A DNA stretch of 54,027 bases from Roseivirga sp. (GCA_029262895.1 JAJCYM010000044.1:1-54027); one strand, 5' to 3'. Shown: positions 9,771-18,869, numbered from the stretch's first letter. Program-made: numbers and translations. The notes: a model not told the origin generated them from the letters alone.

Positions 9771-11279
9771 TTAAATTGCTACTTCAAAACTGGTCCTGTT
9801 GGAGTCAAGGTTCAGTAGAATTGAACCCCCATGCTTCTCGATAATCTTTTTGGTATAATAAAGTCCAATGCCAAAACCCTTGACATCATGCCTATTACCT
9901 GTAGGAATTCGATAAAACTTCTCAAAGATTCTTTCCTTTTGACTCTTTTCAATGTTGTTCCCATCATCAGCTACCTTGATCTTAATTTTACCGCTCTTCT
10001 CCGTCAAAGAGATCTCAATGTTCTGGCCTCCGTACTTGACTGCATTGTCGATAAGGTTGGAAATCGCATTTTCGAGATGAAACAAATCCGCCTGCAATAT
10101 CTTAGTGGAAATGTCAGTACGAAAGACCACCTGCTTATCATGAGCCATAAATTGGTACTTTTCCCTTAAACCATCCAACATCTCTTTCACATCCACCTCT
10201 TCCAAAGTCAAAAGCAATTTGTCGCTGTCCAACGTTGCTGTCTCAAGCAATTTTTCAACCATATGATTGAGTTTTCCCAACTGATCATTCGAGATGTCCA
10301 GGTATTTATTGGTCTTTTGCTCGTCCTTTTCATGATTGAAATTCATGATGCCATCAATGGCAATTGCTATTGTTGCTATAGGGGTTTTGAATTCATGGGT
10401 GATATTGTTGATCAAATCATTTTTAACCTCAGCCAACTGTTTCTGTCTACTAATGATGCGATATAAGAAAAGCAAAGCACCTAAAACTGTTACTGAAATG
10501 AGTAGAGAAATCAGGAGGTCTGTCATTCCTCTTTTCAAAATAATCAATGAGGCATTGTCAAAACGCATTTCGAGCTTCTGACCTCGTGGTAAAAAAGTTG
10601 ATTTTGTGAATGTTGTTAACGCGTATTCAGCCGGGTCTTTCTTTTTCAAGCTGCCCGCAATTGTATCACCGCGGTAGAGAACCAGATCATAAGGCATATT
10701 TAGTTGCTTGCGTTCTAGCTCAGCTCCCACATACTCCTGCATTAAGTCAAAATCAAGGGTGTCGAGTGTCAGGGAGAATAATATTTGATTGGTAAATCTT
10801 TGGAGGTCATTCAGGGAATCACCGGCTTCACCCCTGAACATTTGAAAGTCAGAGATACCAGACAAAGGCAGACGTCTTATGGAATCAGAAATGCGAAACA
10901 CACTGTTACGGTTTACAATTACTGATCCGGGTCTCAAGGAATCCACGGTGCCCAACAGGTGGGTAACATTATCCGGAACCTCAACGACATTCTGCCAGGT
11001 CCCACTGCCTTGAAGTATAGGTGCCAACGAGTCACGTCCGTTTCTCTCATAAGTGGTAAATTGGATCATATTGTTTCTGGCAATATCAGCGTAGTAGGCC
11101 TCCACACCATTATCCAAGGCAAGCTGAACATCTGTTACAAGTCGCTCCCTATTTAACTCGTAATTCTGAATATTCCGGTAAACCTGAATGCTCAGTGTAA
11201 CGAGTACCGTAAAGGAAATCAGATAGATAACCGCTCTAAATTTTGCCTTTTTCACAATCAAATATAGACAGTTAGGCAT
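9771..11279 (-). CDS. Membrane sensor histidine kinase
   Basis: A 502-residue protein. Transmembrane segment 1 lies at about 13-32 and segment 2 at about 255-277, which frame a large periplasmic sensor region of some 220 residues with no recognisable named domain. The HisKA box is NNITHEFKTPIATIAIAID, with the phosphorylatable His near residue 296. The ATPase domain has N (NAISNLIDNAVKYG), G1 (KVADDGNNI) and G2 (GFGIGLYYTKKIIEKHGG) boxes. The response regulator gene follows without a gap. The gene is divergent from the GLPGLI gene, 94 bp away, which suggests the pair responds to and controls that outer-membrane system. Confidence 0.93.
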   Translation of the reverse strand: MPNCLYLIVKKAKFRAVIYLISFTVLVTLSIQVYRNIQNYELNRERLVTDVQLALDNGVEAYYADIARNNMIQFTTYERNGRDSLAPILQGSGTWQNVVEVPDNVTHLLGTVDSLRPGSVIVNRNSVFRISDSIRRLPLSGISDFQMFRGEAGDSLNDLQRFTNQILFSLTLDTLDFDLMQEYVGAELERKQLNMPYDLVLYRGDTIAGSLKKKDPAEYALTTFTKSTFLPRGQKLEMRFDNASLIILKRGMTDLLISLLISVTVLGALLFLYRIISRQKQLAEVKNDLINNITHEFKTPIATIAIAIDGIMNFNHEKDEQKTNKYLDISNDQLGKLNHMVEKLLETATLDSDKLLLTLEEVDVKEMLDGLREKYQFMAHDKQVVFRTDISTKILQADLFHLENAISNLIDNAVKYGGQNIEISLTEKSGKIKIKVADDGNNIEKSQKERIFEKFYRIPTGNRHDVKGFGIGLYYTKKIIEKHGGSILLNLDSNRTSFEVAI

Positions 11280-11293
11280 GGCTTTGACCTAAA

Positions 11294-11323
11294 GTTAACA
11301 CTCGTTAACACTCATTAACTCAT
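11294..11323. promoter_or_regulatory. Three tandem 10-bp repeats, candidate response-regulator site
   Basis: GTTAACACTC occurs twice head to tail (11294-11303 and 11304-11313) and is followed by ATTAACTCAT (11314-11323). The site lies in the 94-bp region between the divergent kinase and GLPGLI genes. OmpR/PhoB-family regulators bind direct repeats of 10-11 bp, so this is the natural site for the adjacent regulator. A TTTG at 11326-11329 could be the -33 of the rightward promoter. Its -7 element (about 11342-11349) is poor. Confidence 0.55.
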
Positions 11324-11373
11324 TGTTTGACTTCATCATTATTTATTTGTACTGATCGAAAAAACAAAACCCG

Positions 11374-12225
11374 ATGAAAAATTATAGAAAACTTATTACA
11401 CTAATGATTTGTGCACTGGGGCTAGGAACGGCCTCGGTTAATGCACAAAATTTTCAAGGGGTGGCCACCTATCACTCTGCCTCCTCAATGGAAATCCGAA
11501 TGGGCAATGGTAGTGGAAATATCCAATTGACTGATGACATGAAAAAACAACTGAACAAGGCTATGCAGAAGGAGTATACCTTAAAGTTCAACGTCTCCGA
11601 ATCTACCTGGAAGGAAGTTGAAAGCTTGGAGGGTGCTCCAACTTCAGCAAGTTCTGGTGGGATGATGGTGAGCTTCAGTTCGAATGAAGGAAGCTTACTT
11701 TACAAAAACACTGGAGAAGGTCGCTACGAAGAAGAAGCCAATATTTTTGGCAAGCCCTTTTTAGTAAAGGATGTCTTAACGCCTTTTGAATGGGAGCTTA
11801 CGGGGGAGACCAAAATGATTGGTAATTACAATTGCCAAAAAGCTGTCTACACCAAAATCGTAGATAGACGGACTTTCTCTATGGGACACGAAAGTGATTC
11901 TGATGAGCCCGAGCTGGAAACCTTAAAGGATACTATGACTGTTACTGCCTGGTATACTCCTGACATTCCTGTTACTCATGGCCCTGACGATTATTGGGGA
12001 CTTCCAGGGCTAATTTTAGAGGTGAATAATGGAACCAGAACACTGATTTGTAGTAAGGTCATTCTCAACCCGGAAGAAAAAGTTGAATTGGAAAAACCTG
12101 CGAAAGGTAAAGCGCTAACTAGAGCCGAATTTGACGTATTGCAAGAGGAAAAAATCAAGGAAATGAGCAAGAAGTTCAGCAGTGGTAAGGGGAACTTCGT
12201 GATCAAAAGCGGCAATAACAACTAG
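11374..12225 (+). CDS. GLPGLI-family secreted protein
   Basis: A 283-residue protein with a signal peptide (1-25, ending ASVNAQ). The diagnostic family motif YWGLPGLILEVN sits at about 206-217. An acidic central loop and a lysine-rich C-terminus (EKIKEMSKKFSSGKGN) are visible. The family is restricted to Bacteroidota and has no proven function. It is usually encoded beside TonB-receptor-like barrels and two-component pairs, exactly the situation here: the barrel gene starts 28 bp downstream, and the kinase/regulator pair is divergent. Likely a periplasmic or outer-membrane partner of the barrel. Confidence 0.9.
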   Translation: MKNYRKLITLMICALGLGTASVNAQNFQGVATYHSASSMEIRMGNGSGNIQLTDDMKKQLNKAMQKEYTLKFNVSESTWKEVESLEGAPTSASSGGMMVSFSSNEGSLLYKNTGEGRYEEEANIFGKPFLVKDVLTPFEWELTGETKMIGNYNCQKAVYTKIVDRRTFSMGHESDSDEPELETLKDTMTVTAWYTPDIPVTHGPDDYWGLPGLILEVNNGTRTLICSKVILNPEEKVELEKPAKGKALTRAEFDVLQEEKIKEMSKKFSSGKGNFVIKSGNNN

Positions 12226-12253
12226 CCCACTTTCAAACTCAAAATATCTCAAA

Positions 12254-14944
12254 ATGAAAACAACAATACTTGTCTGTTTCGTCTGTCTGTGCAGCTTTGT
12301 TCAGCTATCACAGGCCCAGAAAGTGAACTTCGAAGGTGAGGTCAGGGATTCCCTGAATTCTCCGATAGAATTTGCCAATGTTATGGCAATTGATACAACT
12401 AAAAATACCATTGCCGCCTTTGCGGTAACGAATAGCAAAGGTCTTTATCGGTTATCTCTTCAGGAAGGGCAGCCCTACAAATTAAAGATCACTTTTGTCG
12501 GATTCAAACCCTTTGAAACCTTGATCAAAGGTCAGGATACCAGAGATGCTCCGGTGTTGATTAAGCTGAATCCTGACATTAGAATGGTTCAGGGCGTTGA
12601 GGTGGTTCAAGAAATGCCAGTGACCATATCCGGAGATACAATTACTTACAAAACTGATGCCTTCACAGATGAGACCGAGCGAAAGCTTGGAGATGTGTTA
12701 GAAAAACTTCCCGGTTTTGAAGTTGACGAAAACGGAGAGGTAAAAGTTAATGGGAAAAAGGTAGACAAGGTCCTTGTTGAAGGAAAAGAGTTCTTTGATG
12801 GAGACACCAAAATGGCCACAAAAAACCTGCCCGCCAATGCCATTGACAAAGTCCAGGTATTGCAAAATTTTAATGATGTAGCACCAATGAGGGGCTTGGG
12901 AAATGATGAGACTTTAGCGCTAAATATTAAGCTAAAAGAAGGCAAGAAAAATATGGTCTTTGGCGATCTAAGCTTAGGTGCAGGACCTCAGGATAGGTAT
13001 CTGGCCCATGCCAATGTCTTCTATTATGACCCTAAAACGAACGTTAATCTTATAGGTGGAGGAAACAATGTTGGTGAGTCAACCTTTAGCCTAAGCGACT
13101 ACTTCAGATTCAGTGGTGGATTGGTCAATTTGGGGGCTCGATCCGGTTCAGGTTTCAACATTTCGCGTGACAACCTCGGAATTCCAATGGCTGATCGCAA
13201 TAGTGCCCAACAGTTAGAAACTAAGCTGGGAGCATTGAATTTTACGCTTACCCCAAGCAAAAAATGGAGGCACACTGGTTTCTTGATTGGTTCTACGTCC
13301 GACAACCTAATGCGTTCACTGTCTCAACGTACTTATATCCGACAAGGTGGAGACAATCAGGAAACACTCTCCTCGAATACGCGTGTGGAAAACTCATCAG
13401 GTTTGTTGAAATATGGTACTCGTTTCACCCCTGGTCCAAATTTACAGCTTGACTATACTGCTTTCATTAAGGCTTCAGATGTGGTTAATTCCAACACACA
13501 GTTGTCGGAATTCACAAATTTTGCCAATGATATTGAGAGCAGAAGTTCACAGCAGCCTTTTTCGATAGAACAGCAACTTCAAGCCTTTTATGCCCCTGGA
13601 GTAAGAGATGTGTTTTCTTTCCAGGTGACTCATCAGTATAAGAAGCAGGATCCACTTTATGATTTGATTACCAATCAAAGGCCGTTCGCTTCTGTTATTC
13701 CTGTCGGGGATGCAGCGCTATTCAACCTGCTTCAGAACAAAGAAGTGTTTACTCGAAAGCAAGAATCTGCTTTGAATTACTATAGGATTCTCAACAAGAC
13801 CAATCATATTAATTTCAAAGTGGGAAATAGCTACACAAGTCAGAATTTAACTTCGAGCATTAGGCAGCGCAGGCCTGGTCAATCGGATCAAAAGTTTAAT
13901 GAGGTCGGGTTAAATAACGATGTCAACTATACCCTCTCAGATATTTTTGCAGGTGTGACATTTAAGACCAAAATCGGAAAATTGGTGGTGAGCCCGGAGT
14001 TGAATTTGCACCGATATGTGTTCTCTAATAACCAGATAGGTAGTGAGGAAAAAATTGAGAAAACTTTGCTCCTGCCTAAATTATATGCCAAATACAGCAT
14101 CAGGGGAACACATTCCATAACACTAAATTATCAGGTTGGCACACAATTCACCGATATCCAAAATATAGCTTCAGGACTAGTTGTTCAGAATTACAACTCC
14201 TTATTTTCTGGCAACAGACAATTGGAAAATAGTTGGTACCATAGCCTCAATCTGAACTACTTCAATTTTGATATGTTCACGTTCATGAACATTTATGGAG
14301 GTATTAATTATCAAAGAAGGCTCGATGGTATAACCAATACAATCCAGTTTAATGGCCTTGAGCGAGTAAATTCTCCGTTGAATATTGGTGCGGCTAATGA
14401 AGTAATGAGCGGAAATATCAGCTTTGACAAGCGATTTGACTCTTTTAGAATTAATCTAAGGGCAATGGTTTCTGAAAGCACAAATAACAATGTGGTCAGT
14501 GATATTGCCAATGAGAACAAGTCCTTCTCGCAGAACTATAGGGCTAGTATTGATCTCACGCTCTTTAAAAAGTTGAACATGGAACTTGGGTACAACAAGA
14601 TTTTCAATGAATACAATGGCAACAGCATCAGCAACACTTTCGAAACGGACAGGCCATTTATCAATATTGATCTTCGCTTTATGAAAGGTTTCACATTGGA
14701 TGTCGATTATGAGTACAACAACTACAAAAGCCAGTCGACTGGGGTTTCTCAGAGTTATGATCTGATGAATGCTGAGTTGACGTATCAAAAGAAAAAGAGC
14801 CCATGGGAATTTAAGTTACAGGCACTAAATCTGCTGAATACTACTTCCATCCGAAGAGATTCGTTCTCTGAAAGTTTAATCAGCACTTACACCAGCTTTA
14901 TCCAGAAACGATATTTTATGTTCTCGGTAAAGTATGATTTATAG
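12254..14944 (+). CDS. Outer-membrane beta-barrel protein with carboxypeptidase-regulatory domain (TonB-receptor-like)
   Basis: An 896-residue protein. Signal peptide 1-21 (SQAQ). Residues 23-110 form a carboxypeptidase-regulatory-like fold (GEVRDSLNSPIEFANVMA, then GLYRLSLQEGQPYKLKITFVGF). A plug-like segment follows (about 125-220: GDVLEKLPGFEVDENGEVKVNG, KVLVEGKEFFDGD), and the rest is amphipathic barrel strands ending in YFMFSVKYDL. No TonB box is evident. It is in an operon with the GLPGLI gene. The family is the large 'outer membrane beta-barrel protein' group of Bacteroidota; the substrate is unknown. Confidence 0.88.
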   Translation: MKTTILVCFVCLCSFVQLSQAQKVNFEGEVRDSLNSPIEFANVMAIDTTKNTIAAFAVTNSKGLYRLSLQEGQPYKLKITFVGFKPFETLIKGQDTRDAPVLIKLNPDIRMVQGVEVVQEMPVTISGDTITYKTDAFTDETERKLGDVLEKLPGFEVDENGEVKVNGKKVDKVLVEGKEFFDGDTKMATKNLPANAIDKVQVLQNFNDVAPMRGLGNDETLALNIKLKEGKKNMVFGDLSLGAGPQDRYLAHANVFYYDPKTNVNLIGGGNNVGESTFSLSDYFRFSGGLVNLGARSGSGFNISRDNLGIPMADRNSAQQLETKLGALNFTLTPSKKWRHTGFLIGSTSDNLMRSLSQRTYIRQGGDNQETLSSNTRVENSSGLLKYGTRFTPGPNLQLDYTAFIKASDVVNSNTQLSEFTNFANDIESRSSQQPFSIEQQLQAFYAPGVRDVFSFQVTHQYKKQDPLYDLITNQRPFASVIPVGDAALFNLLQNKEVFTRKQESALNYYRILNKTNHINFKVGNSYTSQNLTSSIRQRRPGQSDQKFNEVGLNNDVNYTLSDIFAGVTFKTKIGKLVVSPELNLHRYVFSNNQIGSEEKIEKTLLLPKLYAKYSIRGTHSITLNYQVGTQFTDIQNIASGLVVQNYNSLFSGNRQLENSWYHSLNLNYFNFDMFTFMNIYGGINYQRRLDGITNTIQFNGLERVNSPLNIGAANEVMSGNISFDKRFDSFRINLRAMVSESTNNNVVSDIANENKSFSQNYRASIDLTLFKKLNMELGYNKIFNEYNGNSISNTFETDRPFINIDLRFMKGFTLDVDYEYNNYKSQSTGVSQSYDLMNAELTYQKKKSPWEFKLQALNLLNTTSIRRDSFSESLISTYTSFIQKRYFMFSVKYDL

Positions 14945-14964
14945 ACTAGTTGGTAGATGATTAG

Positions 14965-14999
14965 AAAAGCCGTGGAAAGTAATTTCACGGCTTTTTTAT
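14965..14999 (+). terminator. Intrinsic terminator of the GLPGLI-barrel operon
   Basis: AAAAGCCGTG (14965-14974) pairs perfectly with CACGGCTTTT (14986-14995), and the T-run extends to 14997. It lies 20 bp after the barrel stop codon. Confidence 0.9.
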
Positions 15000-15190
15000 T
15001 TGTGGCAGCTTGATAGCCATGTCAAATAGGTTTTCATCCACCAATGGAAGAACGAGTTTGCTTATTACTCAGGTCAACCAACCCGATCGCTTAGAGCGAA
15101 CAAAGACCTTTTTCTATAACTCAATGACGGTATCGTTAACCAAAACAGAAAATATTAAATACCTTACATATAGGTCTCAGCAAAGGAAAT

Positions 15191-16087
15191 TTGGAACTAA
15201 AATATTTTAAATTAATATCCACAATAGCTTCAGAAGGAAGTTTAGCCAAAGCGGCTGATAAACTTTTCCTTAGCCAATCTGCCCTGAGCCACCAGCTCAG
15301 AGAACTTGAAAGTCAACTCGACACTAAAGTTTTCAACCGGATAAATAAAAGCCTTGTACTTACGGATACCGGCAAGCTGCTCTTGGAATCTTCGACCATT
15401 GTTCTGGCAGAAGTGGATAGAGTGACAGACCAAATTGTAAAGCAGGTGAAAGGAGAATCTGGCACCATCCGATTAGGTGCTGAGTGCAATACCTGCTTCC
15501 ATTGGTTACCACCGATATTAAAACAGCATCTGGAAGAGTTTCCCAACATAGAATTCAGGCTTGAAACAAATGGTACTCACGCCCCATTAAAATTGCTCCT
15601 CAATGGTAAAATTGACTTGGCCATTGTCTATCGAAAAAGCACAGATAAGAATATTGCATTCACAGAGCTTTTCACGGATGAAGTTGTTGGACTGATTCCT
15701 GCAGCTCATCCTTTATCAACCAGAAAATTTCTGATTGCGGCAGATTTCGAAAATGAAACCTATATCACACACTCCACAAAACTGCAGCATAGCATTTTTT
15801 ATGAGCAGTTTCTTAGTCCTAAGGGAGTAGTACCAAACAAGGTAATGTTTGTTCAACTGACCGAAGCTGCGCTAGAAATGATTAATGAAGGCTTAGGCAT
15901 AACTGCCATGGCCAGGTGGCTAATAACGCCTTATATCGACCCCTCCAAAATTGCAATGGTTAAAATTGGAAAGTCGGGTCTAAAACGAAAATGGTATATA
16001 GCCACTCTTAAAACTGAATCTCAGCCAAAGCCACTTTTGAGATTTGTCGAAACGATTCAACAGCAAATGTCCGCATCGCAGAAGTAG
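15191..16087 (+). CDS. LysR-family transcriptional regulator (MetR-like)
   Basis: A 298-residue protein. The N-terminal winged helix-turn-helix spans about 1-60 (EGSLAKAADKLFLSQSALSH, QLRELESQL). It is followed by the linker helix and a type 2 periplasmic-binding-like effector domain (about 90-295). The start is a TTG at 15191, supported by AAAGGA six bases upstream and by the usual distance to the HTH. The HTH sequence and the paired Cys residues near the start of the effector domain (GAECNTC) recall MetR-type regulators. The effector is unknown. No divergent target gene lies beside it, so its regulon cannot be named. Confidence 0.9.
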   Translation: MELKYFKLISTIASEGSLAKAADKLFLSQSALSHQLRELESQLDTKVFNRINKSLVLTDTGKLLLESSTIVLAEVDRVTDQIVKQVKGESGTIRLGAECNTCFHWLPPILKQHLEEFPNIEFRLETNGTHAPLKLLLNGKIDLAIVYRKSTDKNIAFTELFTDEVVGLIPAAHPLSTRKFLIAADFENETYITHSTKLQHSIFYEQFLSPKGVVPNKVMFVQLTEAALEMINEGLGITAMARWLITPYIDPSKIAMVKIGKSGLKRKWYIATLKTESQPKPLLRFVETIQQQMSASQK

Positions 16088-16137
16088 TTTATTTTCAAGT
16101 CCCCGAAGGAAAATAACCTGCTCGGCTACACCAGAGA

Positions 16138-16310
16138 TTTAACCCGGATAATGCAATAGACTTTCTATTACGGACGTAACTCACTTCGAATCAGCCGCTT
16201 TGCTTCGTTTGTCTTTTCACCATAGCGGTGCTATTCTTTCAAAACCAAACATCCTGATTCATTGTGATTTACGCCCTCATTACGATCTCTATTGCATTAT
16301 CCGGGTTTAA
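16138..16310. mobile_element. Small non-autonomous inverted-repeat element (MITE-like)
   Basis: AACCCGGATAATGCAATAGA (16141-16160) is an exact inverted copy of 16288-16307. The ends CCCGG...CCGGG are flanked on both sides by TTTAA (16138-16142 and 16306-16310), which could be a target duplication. The interior of about 127 bp has no ORF but includes a CACC...GGTG hairpin near 16218-16230. The right end supplies the last codons and stop of the HAD hydrolase gene. A single end of the same sequence (TTTAACCCGGATAAT) recurs at about 25851-25865. No transposase is present in the window. Confidence 0.65.
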
Positions 16311-16962
16311 CGATTTCTATCACATCAGTAACCTGATTAGCCAAGAAGTCCGGGGAGGCATCAGCAAGTTTATCTCTGCTTTGAGTGCCCGACATTATGG
16401 CCACGGTCTTTACTCCCGCATTTTTGCCTTCCTCAATGTCAGCAACAGTATCTCCCACCTTAAGTACTTTCGACTTGTCCGTAATGTTTAAAGAGCGCAT
16501 CATATCAAGGATCATAATCGGATTGGGTCGTGTGCCACCCAATACACTTGAGATTCCTATATATTGGAAGTCGTCTTTCTTCCATTTTAGGTGATTCAAT
16601 ATTGCCTCAAACTGATCTTGAGGCAAACCACTTCCTAACCCAATCTGGATACCCATGTTCCTCAGAGACAGAAAAACCTCCTCCACATTATCAGCAGGCT
16701 CAAAATTATCCAGGCTCCTGTTTATGTTCTGCTTAAATGACTCGAAAATTGATGTAGCGAGACTTGTGGAATGATTTCCATTTTGAAGGATGATGTTGAT
16801 CATTTCTATTTTGTCCTTGCCTCTATTAGCCTTAATTACCTCCTCTTCAGGAACTACTCCGTGCTCCTCAAATGCAAGTTTGAGACAATTCATGATGGTT
16901 TTCGAGTCCTTTTCCTGAACTGTTGTTCCGATCATATCAAATAGTACAGCTTCTACGCTCAT
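16297..16962 (-). CDS. HAD-superfamily hydrolase, phosphonatase-like
   Basis: A 221-residue protein. HAD motif I is FDMIGTTV (nucleophile Asp9, with M-I-G-T as in phosphonoacetaldehyde-hydrolase-like enzymes). A helical C1 cap includes NRGKDKIEMIN. Motif II is GLGSGLPQD and motif IV is VGDTVADIEEGKNAGVKTV. It resembles the PhnX-like phosphonatase subgroup, but the true substrate cannot be fixed from sequence. The gene follows the HIT-like gene by 11 bp and the aminotransferase upstream, so the three are probably one operon. The last residues (VKPG) and the stop are encoded by the terminal repeat of the MITE-like element, which suggests that the original 3' end was replaced. Confidence 0.82.
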   Translation of the reverse strand: MSVEAVLFDMIGTTVQEKDSKTIMNCLKLAFEEHGVVPEEEVIKANRGKDKIEMINIILQNGNHSTSLATSIFESFKQNINRSLDNFEPADNVEEVFLSLRNMGIQIGLGSGLPQDQFEAILNHLKWKKDDFQYIGISSVLGGTRPNPIMILDMMRSLNITDKSKVLKVGDTVADIEEGKNAGVKTVAIMSGTQSRDKLADASPDFLANQVTDVIEIVKPG

Positions 16963-16973
16963 AGGTTAGGTCC

Positions 16974-17453
16974 TTATAGGTTCCATGTTTGGTTTGAGTA
17001 CTTTTTCAAAGAAAGGAGTCTCACGATTTCCTCTTTTATCGTGGATATATCTGCTGAATTCAGTGGCTCCAGGCCCTGATAAAACTTGGGGTGATCATCC
17101 TTATGAGGAAAATCACAAGCCTGACCATATTTTTGTTTTTTAGCACTTTTGGCTCTTCCATACAGATGAAAATGTTGGTACGGACCTTCGGACGTAAAAA
17201 CACCCCAGTTACCATTATCCTGATAATTGATCCTGCCAATGTCGATTCCATTTCTGTTTAATCCGGTGGACATCGCCTCTCCTACAACTATGAGTAACCT
17301 CATTAATTCAATGGCCTTTGGTGCATCCAGTTGCTGAATATCACCAACCCTTACTTTCGGATTAAGGACAATATGGCCTCCGTCACTTCTTCCCAAAAGT
17401 GGTTTGTCGACCGCCTCAACAAGGAAATTTTTGGATTCATAAATAAGCGCCAT
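16974..17453 (-). CDS. HIT-like nucleotide-binding protein
   Basis: A 159-residue protein. The start (MALIYESKNFLVEAVDKPLLGRSDGGHIVLNP) and the distal HFHLYGRA box resemble the HIT fold. HIT hydrolases carry HxHxH; here the triad reads H-F-H-L-Y, so the third histidine is a tyrosine. A lysine-rich stretch (GRAKSAKKQKYG) follows. The protein could be a diadenosine-polyphosphate or nucleotidyl hydrolase with a changed active site, or a non-catalytic relative. It sits between the aminotransferase (24 bp upstream) and the HAD hydrolase (11 bp downstream), both on the same strand. Confidence 0.65.
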   Translation of the reverse strand: MALIYESKNFLVEAVDKPLLGRSDGGHIVLNPKVRVGDIQQLDAPKAIELMRLLIVVGEAMSTGLNRNGIDIGRINYQDNGNWGVFTSEGPYQHFHLYGRAKSAKKQKYGQACDFPHKDDHPKFYQGLEPLNSADISTIKEEIVRLLSLKKYSNQTWNL

Positions 17454-17477
17454 AGTATTAGTGTTCGTAGTGGTTAA

Positions 17478-18680
17478 TTAGGAGCCTCGTAAATCCCCGA
17501 GGGCTCCTTTTAGTCTTCGTAAAGCTTCGTGCAAATCAGATTTTGAGGCAGCATAGGAAATGCGAAGACAGGTATCATCGCCAAAGGCCCTTCCGGGGAC
17601 CACGGCCACATGGGCTACTTCAAGTAAGTAAGCACACATATCGATTGAGTTGTTAATTTGTCGCTCTCTATACTGCAAGCCATAATAGTGGCTGATGTCT
17701 GGAAAAAAATAAAATGCACCCTTAGGCAAATCGATCTTGATGTTTGGAATTTCCTTCAGTAAGGAATAAACAAGGTCTCTGCGTTCTCTATATTCATTGA
17801 CCATCTCATTTACTGAGTCCAAACCCCCAGTGATGGCTGAAAGAGCTGCTCGCTGAGCAATAGAGCAATTAGCTGATGTTAGATGGCTTTGAATTCTAAT
17901 TGCCCCCTCTGCTATCCATTTAGGAGCAGCCAGGTATCCTACCCTCCAGCCAGTCATTGAATAACATTTACCGAAACCATTGATCGTAATGGTACGGTCA
18001 AACATGCCTGGCAGCGAAGCAAAACTTATCCGTTCGTCTGTATAATTGATGTGCTCGTAAATTTCATCGGCTATCACAAGCAAATCAGGATAGTGCAGTA
18101 TAAGTTCGGCCAGAGCCTCCAGTTCCTTTTTGCTATAAACAAGGCCTGTAGGATTACAGGGAGACGAAAAAACGATAGCTTTCGTTCTCTTGGAAATTGC
18201 TTGTTCAATTCGTTCTATACTCACCTTAAAGCCATCTTCGGCTTTGCCATTTAGAACAACTGGGCTGGCATCGGCTAATCTAACCTGTGCCAAATAGCTG
18301 ACCCAAAATGGGGCCAAAATAATCACCTCATCACCGGCATTTAGAACGGTGAGCATCGCATTTGAAAGTGCCTGCTTCGCTCCATTTGAAACAACCACAT
18401 TCTCGATTTTATAAGGAACATTGTTTTCTTTAGCATATTTATTCGCGATCGCCTCTCTGAGGTCCAGATATCCACCAGTGGGTGGGTAAGAGAAATATCG
18501 ACCAGAATCAATGGCAAACTTTGCCGCTTCACGTATGTAATCCGGAGTTTTGAAGTCTGGCTCTCCCTGACTCAAGCTAATCACATCAATTCCCTCTGAC
18601 TTCAGTGCACTTGCTTTTGCAGACATCTCAGATGTCGCGGACCGATCAATTGATAACACTCTCCTGGATAGCCTACTCAT
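17478..18680 (-). CDS. PLP-dependent class I aminotransferase (aspartate aminotransferase-like)
   Basis: A 400-residue protein of normal length. Fold-type I signatures are SQGEPDFKTPDYI (substrate end), SNGAKQAL (phosphate pocket), SSPCNPTG, ADEIYEHI and the Schiff-base Lys238 in FGKCYSMTGWRVGY. The pattern matches the aspartate/prephenate aminotransferase Ib subgroup. The amino acid served in vivo is unresolved. First gene of a probable operon with the HIT-like and HAD genes. Confidence 0.93.
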   Translation of the reverse strand: MSRLSRRVLSIDRSATSEMSAKASALKSEGIDVISLSQGEPDFKTPDYIREAAKFAIDSGRYFSYPPTGGYLDLREAIANKYAKENNVPYKIENVVVSNGAKQALSNAMLTVLNAGDEVIILAPFWVSYLAQVRLADASPVVLNGKAEDGFKVSIERIEQAISKRTKAIVFSSPCNPTGLVYSKKELEALAELILHYPDLLVIADEIYEHINYTDERISFASLPGMFDRTITINGFGKCYSMTGWRVGYLAAPKWIAEGAIRIQSHLTSANCSIAQRAALSAITGGLDSVNEMVNEYRERRDLVYSLLKEIPNIKIDLPKGAFYFFPDISHYYGLQYRERQINNSIDMCAYLLEVAHVAVVPGRAFGDDTCLRISYAASKSDLHEALRRLKGALGDLRGS

Positions 18681-18759
18681 CTTTTATTCCTTTGACCTAA
18701 AGTGATTCTCTAACTAATTGCCCCAAACATCGGGAATTGAGGATTACGAGAACAGGTAG

Positions 18760-18849
18760 TTTTTCTCATGGTTTCCATGAGAAAAATGCTTTTCAAATGT
18801 TGGGATTAAAACAAAAAGTGATTGCTAGGGCTGAAGCTAAGTTAGCTTC
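18760..18849. repeat. Two perfect palindromes between aminotransferase and Bax-like genes
   Basis: TTTTTCTCATGG (18760-18771) is an exact inverted copy of 18775-18786 around a 3-nt loop. GAAGCTAA (18833-18840) mirrors TTAGCTTC (18842-18849) around a single G. Neither has a U-run on the 3' side in either direction, so these are not ordinary intrinsic terminators. They could stabilise the 3' end of the Bax-like mRNA or bind a protein. Confidence 0.6.
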
Positions 18850-18869
18850 TAAAGACAATTCAGGTCCTG

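Noticed and set aside
13264-13452. Frame inside the barrel gene on the same strand
   Set aside because: Out-of-frame shadow within a long, clearly coding region.
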